Source: Oxalobacter sp. OttesenSCG-928-P03 (GTDB taxonomy: Bacteria; Pseudomonadota; Gammaproteobacteria; Burkholderiales; Burkholderiaceae_D). From it: 60,133 nucleotides of DNA. The position numbers and the translations under genes are program-made. Where the stretch lies: assembly GCA_030269625.1 (NCBI GenBank), contig JAJDFZ010000005.1, positions 1 through 60,133 on the forward strand, given 5' to 3'. Each line of letters opens with the position of its first letter. Position 1 is the stretch's first letter. Below the pieces are notes generated by a model, which made no database searches, had not been told where the DNA came from, and saw nothing but the letters and a program-made list of their open reading frames with translations. Below, piece by piece: positions 44,628-54,197 of this stretch.

Positions 44628-44689
44628 ATACGCGGGCAGGATTCGGCGGCATTTTTGCAGGAAGTTGTTGCCATATCGTATATGTGCTA

Positions 44690-44724
44690 AAGTGCGTTCA
44701 AAATTTGAACGCACTTTTTTAATT
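44690..44724 (+). terminator. Strong rho-independent terminator after rfaH
   Basis: A perfect 13-nt inverted repeat AAGTGCGTTCAAA/TTTGAACGCACTT with a single central base (so about 11 bp of stem in practice) is followed by a T-run. It separates rfaH from the ops-controlled operon. Because the repeat ends in A- and T-runs on both sides it could also act on the other strand. Confidence 0.92.
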
Positions 44725-44772
44725 TAACTTGTTCAAACATCCATGCCGCGCTTGCTGACCGTAATACAGCAT

Positions 44773-44784
44773 GGCGGTAGCGTG
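44773..44784 (+). promoter_or_regulatory. ops element (RfaH recruitment site)
   Basis: GGCGGTAGCGTG matches the enterobacterial ops/JUMPstart core (GGCGGTAGNNT) in every fixed position. It lies on the plus strand between the rfaH terminator and the first gene of the polysaccharide operon, and ends 5 bp before the ATG of that gene, where the Shine-Dalgarno would normally be. Direction and place are those expected for RfaH loading on the operon. Confidence 0.85.
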
Positions 44785-44789
44785 CCAAA

Positions 44790-45149
44790 ATGCCTTCCAC
44801 ACAACCCAATACAGTTAAACGAAAAACGCAGTTGCAGGAAGATGTTCATTTCTGGGTCATGAGGCGCCTTCAGGAAACGTCTGATATCAACCAGCGTGAA
44901 TTGGCGAGAGAACTTGGTATTAGCCTGGGTAGTGTTAACTATTGCCTGCAGGCGCTTATGGAAAAAGGTTGGGTCAAAATGCAGAATTTCAGCAAAAGCA
45001 AGAATAAACTCGGCTACGCTTATTTGCTCACGCCGCTTGGTATCGCTGAAAAATCTGCCCTGACAAAACGTTTTCTGAAGCGTAAGCTGGAGGAGTATGA
45101 AGCGTTACGTGAGGAAATTGAGGCTCTGAAAAAAGAGACAGACTGGTAG
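44790..45149 (+). CDS. EPS-associated MarR-family transcriptional regulator
   Basis: A 119-residue winged-helix protein. The helix-turn-helix (about 32-55, [20 protein letters not shown]) is followed by a wing and a C-terminal coiled coil (about 90-118, rich in Glu, Lys and Leu). It belongs to the small family of MarR-like regulators found at the head of exopolysaccharide loci. No Shine-Dalgarno is visible; an ops element occupies that position, which suggests translation depends on RfaH. It probably controls the operon that it opens. Confidence 0.88.
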   Translation: MPSTQPNTVKRKTQLQEDVHFWVMRRLQETSDINQRELARELGISLGSVNYCLQALMEKGWVKMQNFSKSKNKLGYAYLLTPLGIAEKSALTKRFLKRKLEEYEALREEIEALKKETDW

Positions 45150-45224
45150 AAAAGTCATCTACAATTTCAAAAATATGACCCCTAACATTTTGCGCTCACG
45201 TCTCAATCCACTTCTGACCCACTC

Positions 45225-46661
45225 ATGAAATTGCCATTAATTACACCTGTTATCCTGTGTGGCGGTTCTGGAACCCGGCTATGGCCATTATCCAGAAAGA
45301 GCTTCCCAAAGCAATTTGTGCCGCTTGTCGGGAACAAAAGTCTATTGCAGTTAACTATTGAGCGTGTGGCTGGTTTTAACAGTGACATAATAACTGTTGC
45401 AGCCGAAGACTATCGATTTATGGTGAGCGATATCCTGCGGACAACCCATGCAGCTGGTCCAATTATTCTGGAACCTGTGGCAAGAAATACAGCTGCTGCC
45501 ATGGCACTTGCATCACTTCACATTGAACAGGCGGGTAATGCGGATCAGTTATTGCTTTTTTGCCCATCAGATCATCATATTCCTGATACCGGGGCTTTTT
45601 TTGAAACCATTCAAAAAGGTGTTTCAGTAGCAGAGTCCGGCGCAATAGTCACATTTGGTGTCGTGCCAGGCTTTCCAAGTACAGCCTATGGCTATATTCA
45701 ACAAGGTGCAAAACGCTCTGACAGCAGCTATCAGGTGGATCGTTTTATTGAAAAACCCTCCATTGATAAAGCAGAATCGCTTATGCTTCAGGGGGGCGTA
45801 CTTTGGAATGCTGGCATTTTCCTCACTCGCGCAAAAACATTGATTGATGCTCTACAGCAACATGCTCCGGATATTTTAAACACGTGCCAGGAATCATTGT
45901 TTACCGCAACGCGCAAGTCCAATACGGACGGCTATCCGCTTATTCGTCCCGACAATGCCATCTTTTCATCCTGCCGATCACAAAGTATCGACTATGCGGT
46001 TATGGAACCTTATAGTGACGTAGCCGTTGTTCCCTTCAATGGACAATGGAGCGATGTTGGCAGTTGGAATGCAGTGGCCGCTCTTTCATCATCTGATGAA
46101 CAGGGTAATCGAATTGAAGGGCAGGGATTGGCCCACAATGCCACGGGGACATACATTCATGCGCCATATCGGCCGGTAGTCGCGCTTGGAACGCAGGATT
46201 TGCTTATCATTGATACGCTTGATGCTGTTTTGGTTGCTCATCAGGACAATGCTGAGCAGGTAAAAGATGTAGTGGCGCAGCTTGAGCAAAGCCAGTATGT
46301 CGAAGCGGTGATGCACCGTAAGGTTTCCCGCCCGTGGGGCTGGTACGACTCAGTTGATGCAGGCGAACGCTTTCAGGTCAAACGCATTGGCGTCAAACCC
46401 GGGGCCTCTCTCAGTCTGCAAAAACATCACCATCGAGCCGAACACTGGATTGTGGTAAAGGGCACAGCTGAAGTGACCCGTGGAGATGACGTTTTCCTTC
46501 TGAGTGAAAACCAGTCCACGTATATCCCGATTGGCGAACTTCACCGCCTCAAAAATCCTGGCAAGGTTGAGCTTGAAATGATAGAAGTTCAATCAGGCAG
46601 TTATCTTGGGGAAGATGATATTGTGCGGCTAGATGATAACTATGGCCGTAGTGATGAATAA
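45225..46661 (+). CDS. manC: ManC, mannose-1-phosphate guanylyltransferase / mannose-6-phosphate isomerase
   Basis: A 478-residue bifunctional enzyme. The N-terminal nucleotidyltransferase (about 6-285, [20 protein letters not shown]) makes GDP-mannose; the C-terminal cupin (about 325-470, [20 protein letters not shown]) is the type II phosphomannose isomerase. It supplies GDP-mannose to the following gmd and fcl products. No Shine-Dalgarno precedes the ATG (the leader reads CTTCTGACCCACTC). Confidence 0.95.
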   Translation: MKLPLITPVILCGGSGTRLWPLSRKSFPKQFVPLVGNKSLLQLTIERVAGFNSDIITVAAEDYRFMVSDILRTTHAAGPIILEPVARNTAAAMALASLHIEQAGNADQLLLFCPSDHHIPDTGAFFETIQKGVSVAESGAIVTFGVVPGFPSTAYGYIQQGAKRSDSSYQVDRFIEKPSIDKAESLMLQGGVLWNAGIFLTRAKTLIDALQQHAPDILNTCQESLFTATRKSNTDGYPLIRPDNAIFSSCRSQSIDYAVMEPYSDVAVVPFNGQWSDVGSWNAVAALSSSDEQGNRIEGQGLAHNATGTYIHAPYRPVVALGTQDLLIIDTLDAVLVAHQDNAEQVKDVVAQLEQSQYVEAVMHRKVSRPWGWYDSVDAGERFQVKRIGVKPGASLSLQKHHHRAEHWIVVKGTAEVTRGDDVFLLSENQSTYIPIGELHRLKNPGKVELEMIEVQSGSYLGEDDIVRLDDNYGRSDE

Positions 46662-47655
46662 TAATATGAATGCAGCACCCAAAATTTATGTTGCAGGTCA
46701 TCGAGGTATGGTTGGTTCTGCCATCGTTCGCCGATTATTGGCAAATAATCAGCCTGCTGATCGAATAGTTACCCGCACTCACGCTGAACTGGACTTGACG
46801 GATCAGGCGGCTGTCCGTGCTTTTTTTAAAACAGAACAGCCGGATCAGGTCTATCTGGCAGCGGCAAGAGTAGGGGGCATACATGCAAATAATACCTACC
46901 CTGCTGAGTTTATTTACGAAAACCTCATGATAGAGGCCAATGTTATTGATGCAGCCTTTCGCAATAAAGTAAAGAAACTGCTATTTTTAGGTTCCAGTTG
47001 CATCTATCCTAAAGCAGCAACACAACCCATGGCAGAAGGCGCCTTGCTCACCGGCTATTTGGAACAGACAAACGAACCATATGCCATTGCAAAAATAGCG
47101 GGGATCAAGCTTTGCGAAAGCTATAACCGTCAATATGGTCAAAGCCACGAAATTGATTATCGCAGCGTTATGCCAACCAATCTTTATGGTCCCGGTGATA
47201 ACTATCATCCAGAAAACAGCCACGTTATCCCTGCTCTCATTCGCCGTTTTCACGAAGCAAAAGTCAACAACATATCTACTGTAACAATATGGGGAACGGG
47301 CGCGCCTCGCAGAGAATTTTTGTATGTAGATGATATGGCCGCCGCCTGCGTCCACGTGATGAATCTTGATAAAGATTTATATGAGGCACATACGCAGCCC
47401 ATGCAAAGCCATATCAATGTTGGCTATGGTAATGACATTACGATTCGTGAACTGGCCAAAGCAATATGTGAAACCGTAGGCTATCAGGGGCAGATTGAAT
47501 TTGATACAACCCAGCCGGATGGAGCCATGCGCAAGTTGATAGATAGTACACGACTAACATCCCTTGGCTGGCAGCCCCGGATTAATCTGTCTGAGGGGTT
47601 AGCTATCACCTATCAGGATTTTTTGAAAAACAATCAGTCGTTACGTACAGAATAA
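46654..47655 (+). CDS. fcl: GDP-L-fucose synthase (Fcl/WcaG)
   Basis: A 333-residue epimerase-reductase that converts GDP-4-keto-6-deoxymannose to GDP-L-fucose. NADP-binding [16 protein letters not shown] near the N-terminus, the family motif GSSCIYPK and the downstream [20 protein letters not shown] are clear. Start 46654 overlaps manC by 8 bp; an ATG at 46666 is an alternative. The order manC-fcl-gmd gives a complete GDP-fucose pathway from mannose-1-phosphate (mannose-6-phosphate by ManC cupin; a phosphomannomutase is not in the window). Confidence 0.95.
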   Translation: MNNNMNAAPKIYVAGHRGMVGSAIVRRLLANNQPADRIVTRTHAELDLTDQAAVRAFFKTEQPDQVYLAAARVGGIHANNTYPAEFIYENLMIEANVIDAAFRNKVKKLLFLGSSCIYPKAATQPMAEGALLTGYLEQTNEPYAIAKIAGIKLCESYNRQYGQSHEIDYRSVMPTNLYGPGDNYHPENSHVIPALIRRFHEAKVNNISTVTIWGTGAPRREFLYVDDMAAACVHVMNLDKDLYEAHTQPMQSHINVGYGNDITIRELAKAICETVGYQGQIEFDTTQPDGAMRKLIDSTRLTSLGWQPRINLSEGLAITYQDFLKNNQSLRTE

Positions 47656-47671
47656 ACAACCAGGATACATT

Positions 47672-48763
47672 ATGACAACAAAACCCAAAGTCGCCCTTAT
47701 TACCGGTGTTACCGGGCAGGACGGTTCCTATTTGGCAGAATTCCTTCTAGAGAAGGGATACATGGTTCATGGCATCAAGCGCCGCGCCAGTTTATTCAAT
47801 ACGCAGCGTATTGACCATATTTACCAGGATGCCCACGTGGAAAATGCCCGCTTCAGACTGCACCATGGCGATTTGAGCGATACAAGCAATCTGGTACGTA
47901 TTATTCAGGAAACACAACCGGATGAGATCTATAATCTTGCCGCGCAAAGCCATGTCGCCGTCAGTTTTGAAAGCCCGGAATACACGGCTGACATAGACGC
48001 CATGGGTACCTTGCGCATGCTGGAGGCTATCCGGATCCTCGGTCTTGAAAAGAAAACCCGCTTTTACCAGGCAAGTACAAGCGAACTCTATGGTTTGGTG
48101 CAGGAAACGCCTCAAAAAGAAACTACACCCTTTTATCCACGCAGTCCCTATGCTGTAGCCAAGCTTTATGCTTACTGGATTACGGTGAACTATCGTGAAG
48201 CATACGGTATGTACGCCTGCAACGGCATCTTGTTTAATCACGAAAGCCCTCGCCGTGGCGAAACTTTCGTTACACGAAAAATTACGCGTGGATTAGCCAA
48301 TATCAGCCAGGGCCTGGAAGAGTGCCTGTACATGGGTAACATTGATGCGCTGCGCGACTGGGGGCATGCCAAAGACTATGTCCGCATGCAATGGTTAATG
48401 CTCCAGCAGGAACAACCGGAAGATTTTGTCATTGCAACCGGCAAGCAATACAGTGTTCGCCAATTTATTGAATGGACAGCGGCAGAACTTGGCATGTCAC
48501 TGCGCTGGGAAGGAGAGGGTGTCGATGAAGTTGGTTACTGGAATGAACGGCCAATTGTGCGTATAGACCCCCGCTACTTCCGTCCAACTGAAGTTGAAAC
48601 GCTGTTGGGTGACCCCAGTAAAGCAAAAGAAAAACTGGGTTGGGAGCCTCAAATTACTGTGCAAGAAATGTGCAGGGAAATGGCAATAAACGATCTGGAA
48701 CAGGCTAAACAGCATGCATTGCTTAAAGCCAATGGCTATGAAGTTAACGTGAGCGTGGAATAA
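47672..48763 (+). CDS. gmd: Gmd, GDP-mannose 4,6-dehydratase
   Basis: A 363-residue short-chain dehydratase that turns GDP-mannose into GDP-4-keto-6-deoxymannose, the substrate of Fcl. The NADP site ([20 protein letters not shown]), the [16 protein letters not shown] segment and the catalytic Tyr-x-x-x-Lys in [10 protein letters not shown] are intact. AGGA before the ATG gives a usable ribosome binding site. Confidence 0.97.
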   Translation: MTTKPKVALITGVTGQDGSYLAEFLLEKGYMVHGIKRRASLFNTQRIDHIYQDAHVENARFRLHHGDLSDTSNLVRIIQETQPDEIYNLAAQSHVAVSFESPEYTADIDAMGTLRMLEAIRILGLEKKTRFYQASTSELYGLVQETPQKETTPFYPRSPYAVAKLYAYWITVNYREAYGMYACNGILFNHESPRRGETFVTRKITRGLANISQGLEECLYMGNIDALRDWGHAKDYVRMQWLMLQQEQPEDFVIATGKQYSVRQFIEWTAAELGMSLRWEGEGVDEVGYWNERPIVRIDPRYFRPTEVETLLGDPSKAKEKLGWEPQITVQEMCREMAINDLEQAKQHALLKANGYEVNVSVE

Positions 48764-48784
48764 TTATAAAAGCTTGAAGAAACA

Positions 48785-50581
48785 ATGGCCAATATTAGAA
48801 AGATTCTTGATCTTCTTACTCCTCGCGAGCGTCGTCAAGGACTGTTGCTGCTTGGTATGGTGGTGATTATGGCAATGTTTGATGTTGTTGGAGTTGCATC
48901 AATCATGCCATTTATGGCCGTTCTGGCAAATCCGCAAGTAATTGAATCCAACATAATGCTGGCTCGTTTGTACAATAGCATGGGATATACCAATCCTCAG
49001 CACTTTTTATTTTTCTTGGGAGTGCTGGTTTTTATCACTTTAGTGATTTCAGCGGCATTTAAAATGCTGACACAATATGCTCAACTGCGTTTTTCACTCA
49101 TGGGCGAGTATAACCTGAGCCTACGGTTGGTTACAGCTTATCTCAAACAGCCATATACATGGTTTCTCAACAGGCATACGGCGGATTTAGGAAAAGCTGT
49201 TTTATCTGAGGTTAATCAGATCATAGGGCTTGCGCTTATTCCTTTGTTACAGATTATTGCAAATGGAATGGTTATTCTGGCACTTGTGATACTGTTGGTG
49301 CTTGTCGATCCTTGGCTGGCCATAATTGTCGGGGGATTTTTAGGAAGTCTTTACATCTTGATATACAAAGCGGTGAGTAATCACCTTGCGGCTATCGGAG
49401 CAGAGCGATTGAAGGCAAATGAAGATCGTTTTACCGTTGTGAGTGAGGCTTTTGGAGGTATTAAAGAAATCAAAGTTGGCGCTCTTGAAGATACGTATAT
49501 CCGACATTTTTCTCAACCTGCACGAGTCTATGCACGACATCAAACTTCAGTTAATGTAATTGCTCACTTACCCCGCCATTTATTGGAAATACTGGCATTT
49601 GGGGGTATTTTATTGATTGTTCTTTATTTGTTGGGGGTATCAAGTAACATAGAAAGAGCATTGCCTATTGCATCCTTATATGCTTTTGCTGCTTATCGAT
49701 TAATGCCGGCACTACAGCAGGTTTATGCTTCAGGCACAACTTTGCGCTTTATTGGCCCGGCTTTGGATGCAATTCATAAAGACGTTACGGAACTTGATAC
49801 TGAACATCAGAAAATGGATAGCGAACCTGTTATCTTTCAACATGCTATCAACCTGCAAAACATCAATTTTACCTATCCGAACTCGACCAAACCAGCTCTT
49901 GCGAATCTTAACCTTCACATCAAAGCACGCAGTACAGTTGGATTAGTGGGTGCCAGCGGCAGCGGTAAATCAACAACGGTGGATATTGTGCTTGGTTTGC
50001 TTGTGCCGAATTGTGGCATGTTAAGTGTAGATGGCCTGAATATTGGCCCCAATAACTTGCGAGGATGGCAAAAAATAATTGGCTATGTTCCTCAGCATAT
50101 TTATCTTGCTGACGATACTATAACCGCAAATATTGCATTTGGCCTTCCATTGGATCTGGTTGATCGAAATGCTGTAGAGCAAGCTGCACGAATAGCAAAT
50201 TTACATGACTTTGTGTCCAATCAGCTACCGGACGGATATGCAACACGCGTTGGAGAGCGCGGTGTACGCCTTTCCGGCGGGCAGCGGCAACGTATTGGTA
50301 TAGCGCGTGCGCTATACCACAACCCTCAAGTGCTTGTTCTGGATGAGGCAACCAGTGCCTTGGATAACCTTACAGAACAAGCGGTAATGGAAGCCGTGAA
50401 TAATCTTAATGGTGAAATAACCATTATTCTTGTCGCGCATCGTCTTAGTACAGTACGCCAATGCGATCAAATCTATCTTCTAGACAATGGTGAATTGATT
50501 GCTCAAGGCTCCTATAGCGAGCTCATTAAAGAGAACGAAATTTTCCGTTCTATGGCAGCAGTTAATGATTCTTCAACATGA
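48785..50581 (+). CDS. ABC transporter, fused permease and ATPase (PglK/MsbA-like flippase)
   Basis: A 598-residue half-transporter: six membrane segments (about 20-325) and an ATPase domain (Walker A GASGSGKSTT, signature RLSGGQRQRIGIARAL, Walker B VLVLDEATSALD). The opening (KILDLLTPRERRQGLLLLGMVV) is of the kind seen in PglK-like flippases of lipid-linked oligosaccharides. In this locus it most likely turns a completed undecaprenyl-linked glycan across the inner membrane, instead of a Wzx. A lipid or peptide exporter role is less likely. Confidence 0.88.
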   Translation: MANIRKILDLLTPRERRQGLLLLGMVVIMAMFDVVGVASIMPFMAVLANPQVIESNIMLARLYNSMGYTNPQHFLFFLGVLVFITLVISAAFKMLTQYAQLRFSLMGEYNLSLRLVTAYLKQPYTWFLNRHTADLGKAVLSEVNQIIGLALIPLLQIIANGMVILALVILLVLVDPWLAIIVGGFLGSLYILIYKAVSNHLAAIGAERLKANEDRFTVVSEAFGGIKEIKVGALEDTYIRHFSQPARVYARHQTSVNVIAHLPRHLLEILAFGGILLIVLYLLGVSSNIERALPIASLYAFAAYRLMPALQQVYASGTTLRFIGPALDAIHKDVTELDTEHQKMDSEPVIFQHAINLQNINFTYPNSTKPALANLNLHIKARSTVGLVGASGSGKSTTVDIVLGLLVPNCGMLSVDGLNIGPNNLRGWQKIIGYVPQHIYLADDTITANIAFGLPLDLVDRNAVEQAARIANLHDFVSNQLPDGYATRVGERGVRLSGGQRQRIGIARALYHNPQVLVLDEATSALDNLTEQAVMEAVNNLNGEITIILVAHRLSTVRQCDQIYLLDNGELIAQGSYSELIKENEIFRSMAAVNDSST

Positions 50582-50689
50582 AAGATAAACTGGTTTCATA
50601 GAACGAGTGGGCCATGCTGTTACTGTAAGGCTAATTATTTCCATAGCCCCAATATCCTTTTATGAGCTAAATTGGACTGATAAATTTTC

Positions 50690-51520
50690 ATGCAAGACAA
50701 AACGAAAAGTCCGCAGATGCTAAATGTCGAGGACGTACACAAATTACGTAAGCGCCAGCTATATATATTAGATACTTTTGATGCTATTTGTAAAAAGTAT
50801 GGATTTCAGTACTGGCTTGATTTCGGAACACTTCTTGGTGCTGTCCGCAATGGCGCTTTTATCCCATGGGACGATGATATCGATGTATCAATGCCAATAG
50901 ATGATTACATGAAATTTTTGGATGTGGCTAATGACGCACTTCCTGAGAATATATTCTTACAGACAACAAAAACTGATCCGGCATTTAAACAATGCTTTGC
51001 GAAATTACGTGATTGCTACTCAACATTCATTGAAAATCATGAAACTGGGGTTATGCCTTACCATCAGGGTATTTTTATAGATATATTTCCAAGTTGCCTA
51101 TATCCTCGAATGCCAAAACTATTCAGAAAAGTACTTATGCGAACAACGGTTCGATCACGTTATGCGGCTTTTGTAAATAAAGAAAACATTTGGTTGAGTT
51201 TACCTATTTACTGTCTATGCAAATTAATCTGGTTATTACTGAGTCCTTTTAAAAAGGTTGCTTTTGGCCAAATACCCGAAGACAATGGATACATGTATGC
51301 GACACCTTTGGAGTATCTCCATCCGCTGGGTCAGATTACATTTGAGGAAAAAAATTACCCTTGTCCGCGCAATCCTCATGAACATCTTTCAAGGCTTTAT
51401 GGGCCAAATTATATGCTCCCTCCTCCCGATAAAAATCGGGTACCTCACGGGAAGTTGATATTGTTGGATACGCCATGCCAGCACCCGCGCGCTTTACAAC
51501 CAAGTATGGATGCAAGATGA
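50690..51520 (+). CDS. LicD-family phosphotransferase
   Basis: A 276-residue LicD/Fukutin-type protein. The signature YWLDFGTLLGAVRNGAFIPW and the metal-binding DDDIDVSM (about 60-68) are typical of the nucleotidyltransferase-like LicD fold. LicD enzymes transfer phosphocholine or related phospho-alcohols to surface glycans. No licA, licB or licC partner is in this window, so the phospho-donor is uncertain. No Shine-Dalgarno before the start. It overlaps the next gene by 4 bp (ATGA). Confidence 0.88.
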   Translation: MQDKTKSPQMLNVEDVHKLRKRQLYILDTFDAICKKYGFQYWLDFGTLLGAVRNGAFIPWDDDIDVSMPIDDYMKFLDVANDALPENIFLQTTKTDPAFKQCFAKLRDCYSTFIENHETGVMPYHQGIFIDIFPSCLYPRMPKLFRKVLMRTTVRSRYAAFVNKENIWLSLPIYCLCKLIWLLLSPFKKVAFGQIPEDNGYMYATPLEYLHPLGQITFEEKNYPCPRNPHEHLSRLYGPNYMLPPPDKNRVPHGKLILLDTPCQHPRALQPSMDAR

Positions 51521-52485
51521 TCCATGACACTACTTCTGTTTTAGCCCCTGTTGCCGTTTTCGTATACAACCGGCTCAGTAACACACAAGAGGTAGTAAAA
51601 GCGCTTCAGTCGAATTACCTGGCAAAGGAAACGGACGTCTATTTTTTTTCAGATGGGCCAAAAGATTCTAGGCAGAAAAAGCGTGTCGATGATGTTCGAA
51701 GTTTTCTGAGAACCGTTACTGGTTTCAAGTCCGTAACAATAATCGAACGAGAAAAAAACTATTATATTGAACAAAATATCATCCAGGGAGTAACTCAATT
51801 AATTAATAAATTTGGACGCCTGATTATCCTTGAGGACGATGGTGTAACGGCCCCTCATTTTTTGACTTTTATGAATCAGGCACTCACTTTCTACGAAAGC
51901 AAAAAACAGGTCATGCACATAGGGACATTTACCTTTATCAATCTTCCTGAAAATTTCCGCGAAACATTTTTCTGGAGGTATTGTGAAAACGGTGGAGGCG
52001 GATGGGCAACATGGAAAGACCGTTGGGAAAAATTCCAGTACTTTGCCGATGAAACAACGGCATTAGCAAGCCTAACGGCAGATCAGCGCGAACGGATAGA
52101 AATGGGAGGTGTTTTTCAATTTCTCAGCACATTGAAATTACAGCCGATTCCATGGGATATCTGCTGGTATATGACAGTAGCGCGAAACAATGGCCTTGCG
52201 GTGCAAACTCCGCATGCGCTTACGATCAACAACGGACTGTACAATGGAACCCACTTTGGCCCGATAAATCGCCTGTTTGGGAAAAGCCCTTTCGCTGTTC
52301 AGCTTGACACAAAAGAGGAGATTATATTTAGTGAGGTGATCGAAGAAAATGAACGTGCGCTGGAGTTGTTGAAACAGTTTTATGACAACATGGCTAGGAA
52401 TAAACGTGCGCAGGTATGGCATGCTTTTTTACGCATACTTGTATTTTTAAGAATCACAAAGCTTCTGAAGCGATTATTTAAGTAA
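51517..52485 (+). CDS. Glycosyltransferase (HlpA-like, GNT-I-like fold), copy A
   Basis: A 322-residue nucleotide-sugar transferase-like protein, resembling the group often annotated as hemolytic protein HlpA-like. It has APVAVFVYNR near the start, FFSDGPKDS, the metal-binding LIILEDDGV (DxD-type) and GGGWATWKDRW. The start is the ATG at 51517, coupled to licD. A clearly related gene lies at 57254-58204. The sugar transferred is unknown. Confidence 0.82.
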   Translation: MIHDTTSVLAPVAVFVYNRLSNTQEVVKALQSNYLAKETDVYFFSDGPKDSRQKKRVDDVRSFLRTVTGFKSVTIIEREKNYYIEQNIIQGVTQLINKFGRLIILEDDGVTAPHFLTFMNQALTFYESKKQVMHIGTFTFINLPENFRETFFWRYCENGGGGWATWKDRWEKFQYFADETTALASLTADQRERIEMGGVFQFLSTLKLQPIPWDICWYMTVARNNGLAVQTPHALTINNGLYNGTHFGPINRLFGKSPFAVQLDTKEEIIFSEVIEENERALELLKQFYDNMARNKRAQVWHAFLRILVFLRITKLLKRLFK

Positions 52486-52609
52486 GCTTTAATGTTGTGT
52501 TTTGAGGTGATGAATTGCGGGGTGGTAGTGACGACGGGCTATATTTTTGCTGGTGTATCAAATGGTATTCGTGCGAGCAGGGGTTTATCGGTTGAGCCAG
52601 GAAAAGTCC

Positions 52610-53326
52610 ATGAAACGAATCTTTAAGCGCTTGAACCGCTCGCGCAAACTGGGGCAGTTTCTGCGCCGCAACATTTTGAAGCCGAAATGGCTTTACTTTC
52701 TGCGTTCTAATCCGCATCCTATAAGCGAATATTGCGGTTTCGACCGAGGCACCCCTCTTGATCGTTTTTTTATTGAAGCGTTTCTTGAGAAGGAAAAAAT
52801 CAATGTAAAGGGACGATGCCTTGAGCTCCTCGACGATAGTTATACGAAGCGATTTGGTTCCGGCCAGGTTATTCAGAATGATGTGCTTGATATAAATCCT
52901 GAGAATCCGAATGCAACGATAATTGATGATCTGCGGTGTCTTAAGCACATTAAAAGTGATACATACGACTGCATTATCTTAACGCAGGTACTCCAGTTTA
53001 TCGATGATGTGGATTCTGCAATAGCGGAATGCTATCGGATTTTGGCTCCGAACGGAGTTTTATTGGCTACGCTACCTGCACTCAGCAGGGCCGATGGCGC
53101 CTCTGGAGTTGAGGCTGACTATTGGCGCTTTACAACAGCATCTGCAAAATACCTGTTTTTTAAAGTATTTGAGAAAGAAAATGTTGTGGTCACTTCCTAT
53201 GGAAATGCCCGTACCGGGATTTTTTTTCTGGCGGGTCTTGCGATTGAAGATGTACCCAAAAGGTTATTCATGCAGGAAGATGGAAATTTTCCAACGATAA
53301 TAACCGTAACGGCGCGGAAGGTATGA
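52610..53326 (+). CDS. Class I SAM-dependent methyltransferase
   Basis: A 238-residue methyltransferase-domain protein. The first glycine-rich motif is replaced by GRCLELLDDSYTKRFG, and the post-I acidic and hydrophobic segment YDCIILTQVLQFIDDVDSAI plus AECYRILAPNGVLLATLPA are typical of methyltransferase type 11. Start 52610 follows AGGAAAAG; the open frame goes up to 52547. A role in methylating a sugar of the surface glycan is inferred only from its place. Confidence 0.82.
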   Translation: MKRIFKRLNRSRKLGQFLRRNILKPKWLYFLRSNPHPISEYCGFDRGTPLDRFFIEAFLEKEKINVKGRCLELLDDSYTKRFGSGQVIQNDVLDINPENPNATIIDDLRCLKHIKSDTYDCIILTQVLQFIDDVDSAIAECYRILAPNGVLLATLPALSRADGASGVEADYWRFTTASAKYLFFKVFEKENVVVTSYGNARTGIFFLAGLAIEDVPKRLFMQEDGNFPTIITVTARKV

Positions 53327-54186
53327 GGCATCGCCTTAAATTATTGCTAAAACCCATTGCCCGCCAATTGCCAATTTATAGAGATTTGCATCGAGAGGCA
53401 TATCGATTGCTGGGGTTGTACAATTCATTATCAAGCCGTTGGAACAAACAACTCCGTGCGACAGCGCCTATTTTGCTTTATCACCGTGTTGATATGGTGA
53501 ATCTGGATCCGCAACACTTGTGTGTGCCTCCAAAAATATTTGCGGAACATCTCGCTTTTCTAAAACAGAATTATGAGGTTATCTCACTTCCCCGCTTGGT
53601 GGAAAGAGTGAAACATCGCGCGCTTACCGGAAGAGAAGCTGTGATAACGTTTGATGATGGGTATCGTGACAATTTTATCAATGCACTTCCAATTCTTGAG
53701 AGGTATGAACTCCCAGCGACTATTTACGTTACAACAGGCCAGCTTGGCCAGCGTGCATCTTTTGCATGGGACATGGAGTATGACGAAAAAGATCGCGCAT
53801 ATTTTTTGAGCAAGACAGAGATTAATGTGCTTGGCAAACACCCTCTTATAGAAATCGGAGCGCATACTCACAATCACTCACGTTTATCCGATCTGTCACC
53901 TCAGCAGCAGTTTGAAGAAATGGTAAAAAGTAAAACTATTCTTGAAGAGCTGATAGGGCGCCCTGTGACCTCATTCGCATATCCGTTTGGAAGAGTTTTT
54001 GATTACAACAGTATCTCCACAAAGCAGGTAAAGCAAATCGGTTTTACACATGCGGTAGCCAATACACCTCAACTGGTAACAAATGCCTCTTGTCTGGAAG
54101 CGCTTCCACGCTTCAATATTCGTGCCTGTTCTGTCGAGATTCTAGGGCAGATACTATTAACTAAAGCTATCTCTTTGCAAAAATAG
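53323..54186 (+). CDS. Polysaccharide deacetylase family protein
   Basis: A 287-residue carbohydrate esterase 4 (NodB-type) protein with the catalytic motif TFDDGYRDNF (about 108-117), the metal-binding EIGAHTHNHSRLSDLS and SFAYPFGRVFDYN. It would remove N- or O-acetyl groups from the glycan or its lipid-linked precursor. No clear signal peptide, so it may act on the cytoplasmic side. It overlaps the methyltransferase gene by 4 bp. Confidence 0.9.
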   Translation: MRHRLKLLLKPIARQLPIYRDLHREAYRLLGLYNSLSSRWNKQLRATAPILLYHRVDMVNLDPQHLCVPPKIFAEHLAFLKQNYEVISLPRLVERVKHRALTGREAVITFDDGYRDNFINALPILERYELPATIYVTTGQLGQRASFAWDMEYDEKDRAYFLSKTEINVLGKHPLIEIGAHTHNHSRLSDLSPQQQFEEMVKSKTILEELIGRPVTSFAYPFGRVFDYNSISTKQVKQIGFTHAVANTPQLVTNASCLEALPRFNIRACSVEILGQILLTKAISLQK

Positions 54187-54197
54187 AAAATAAAAAT

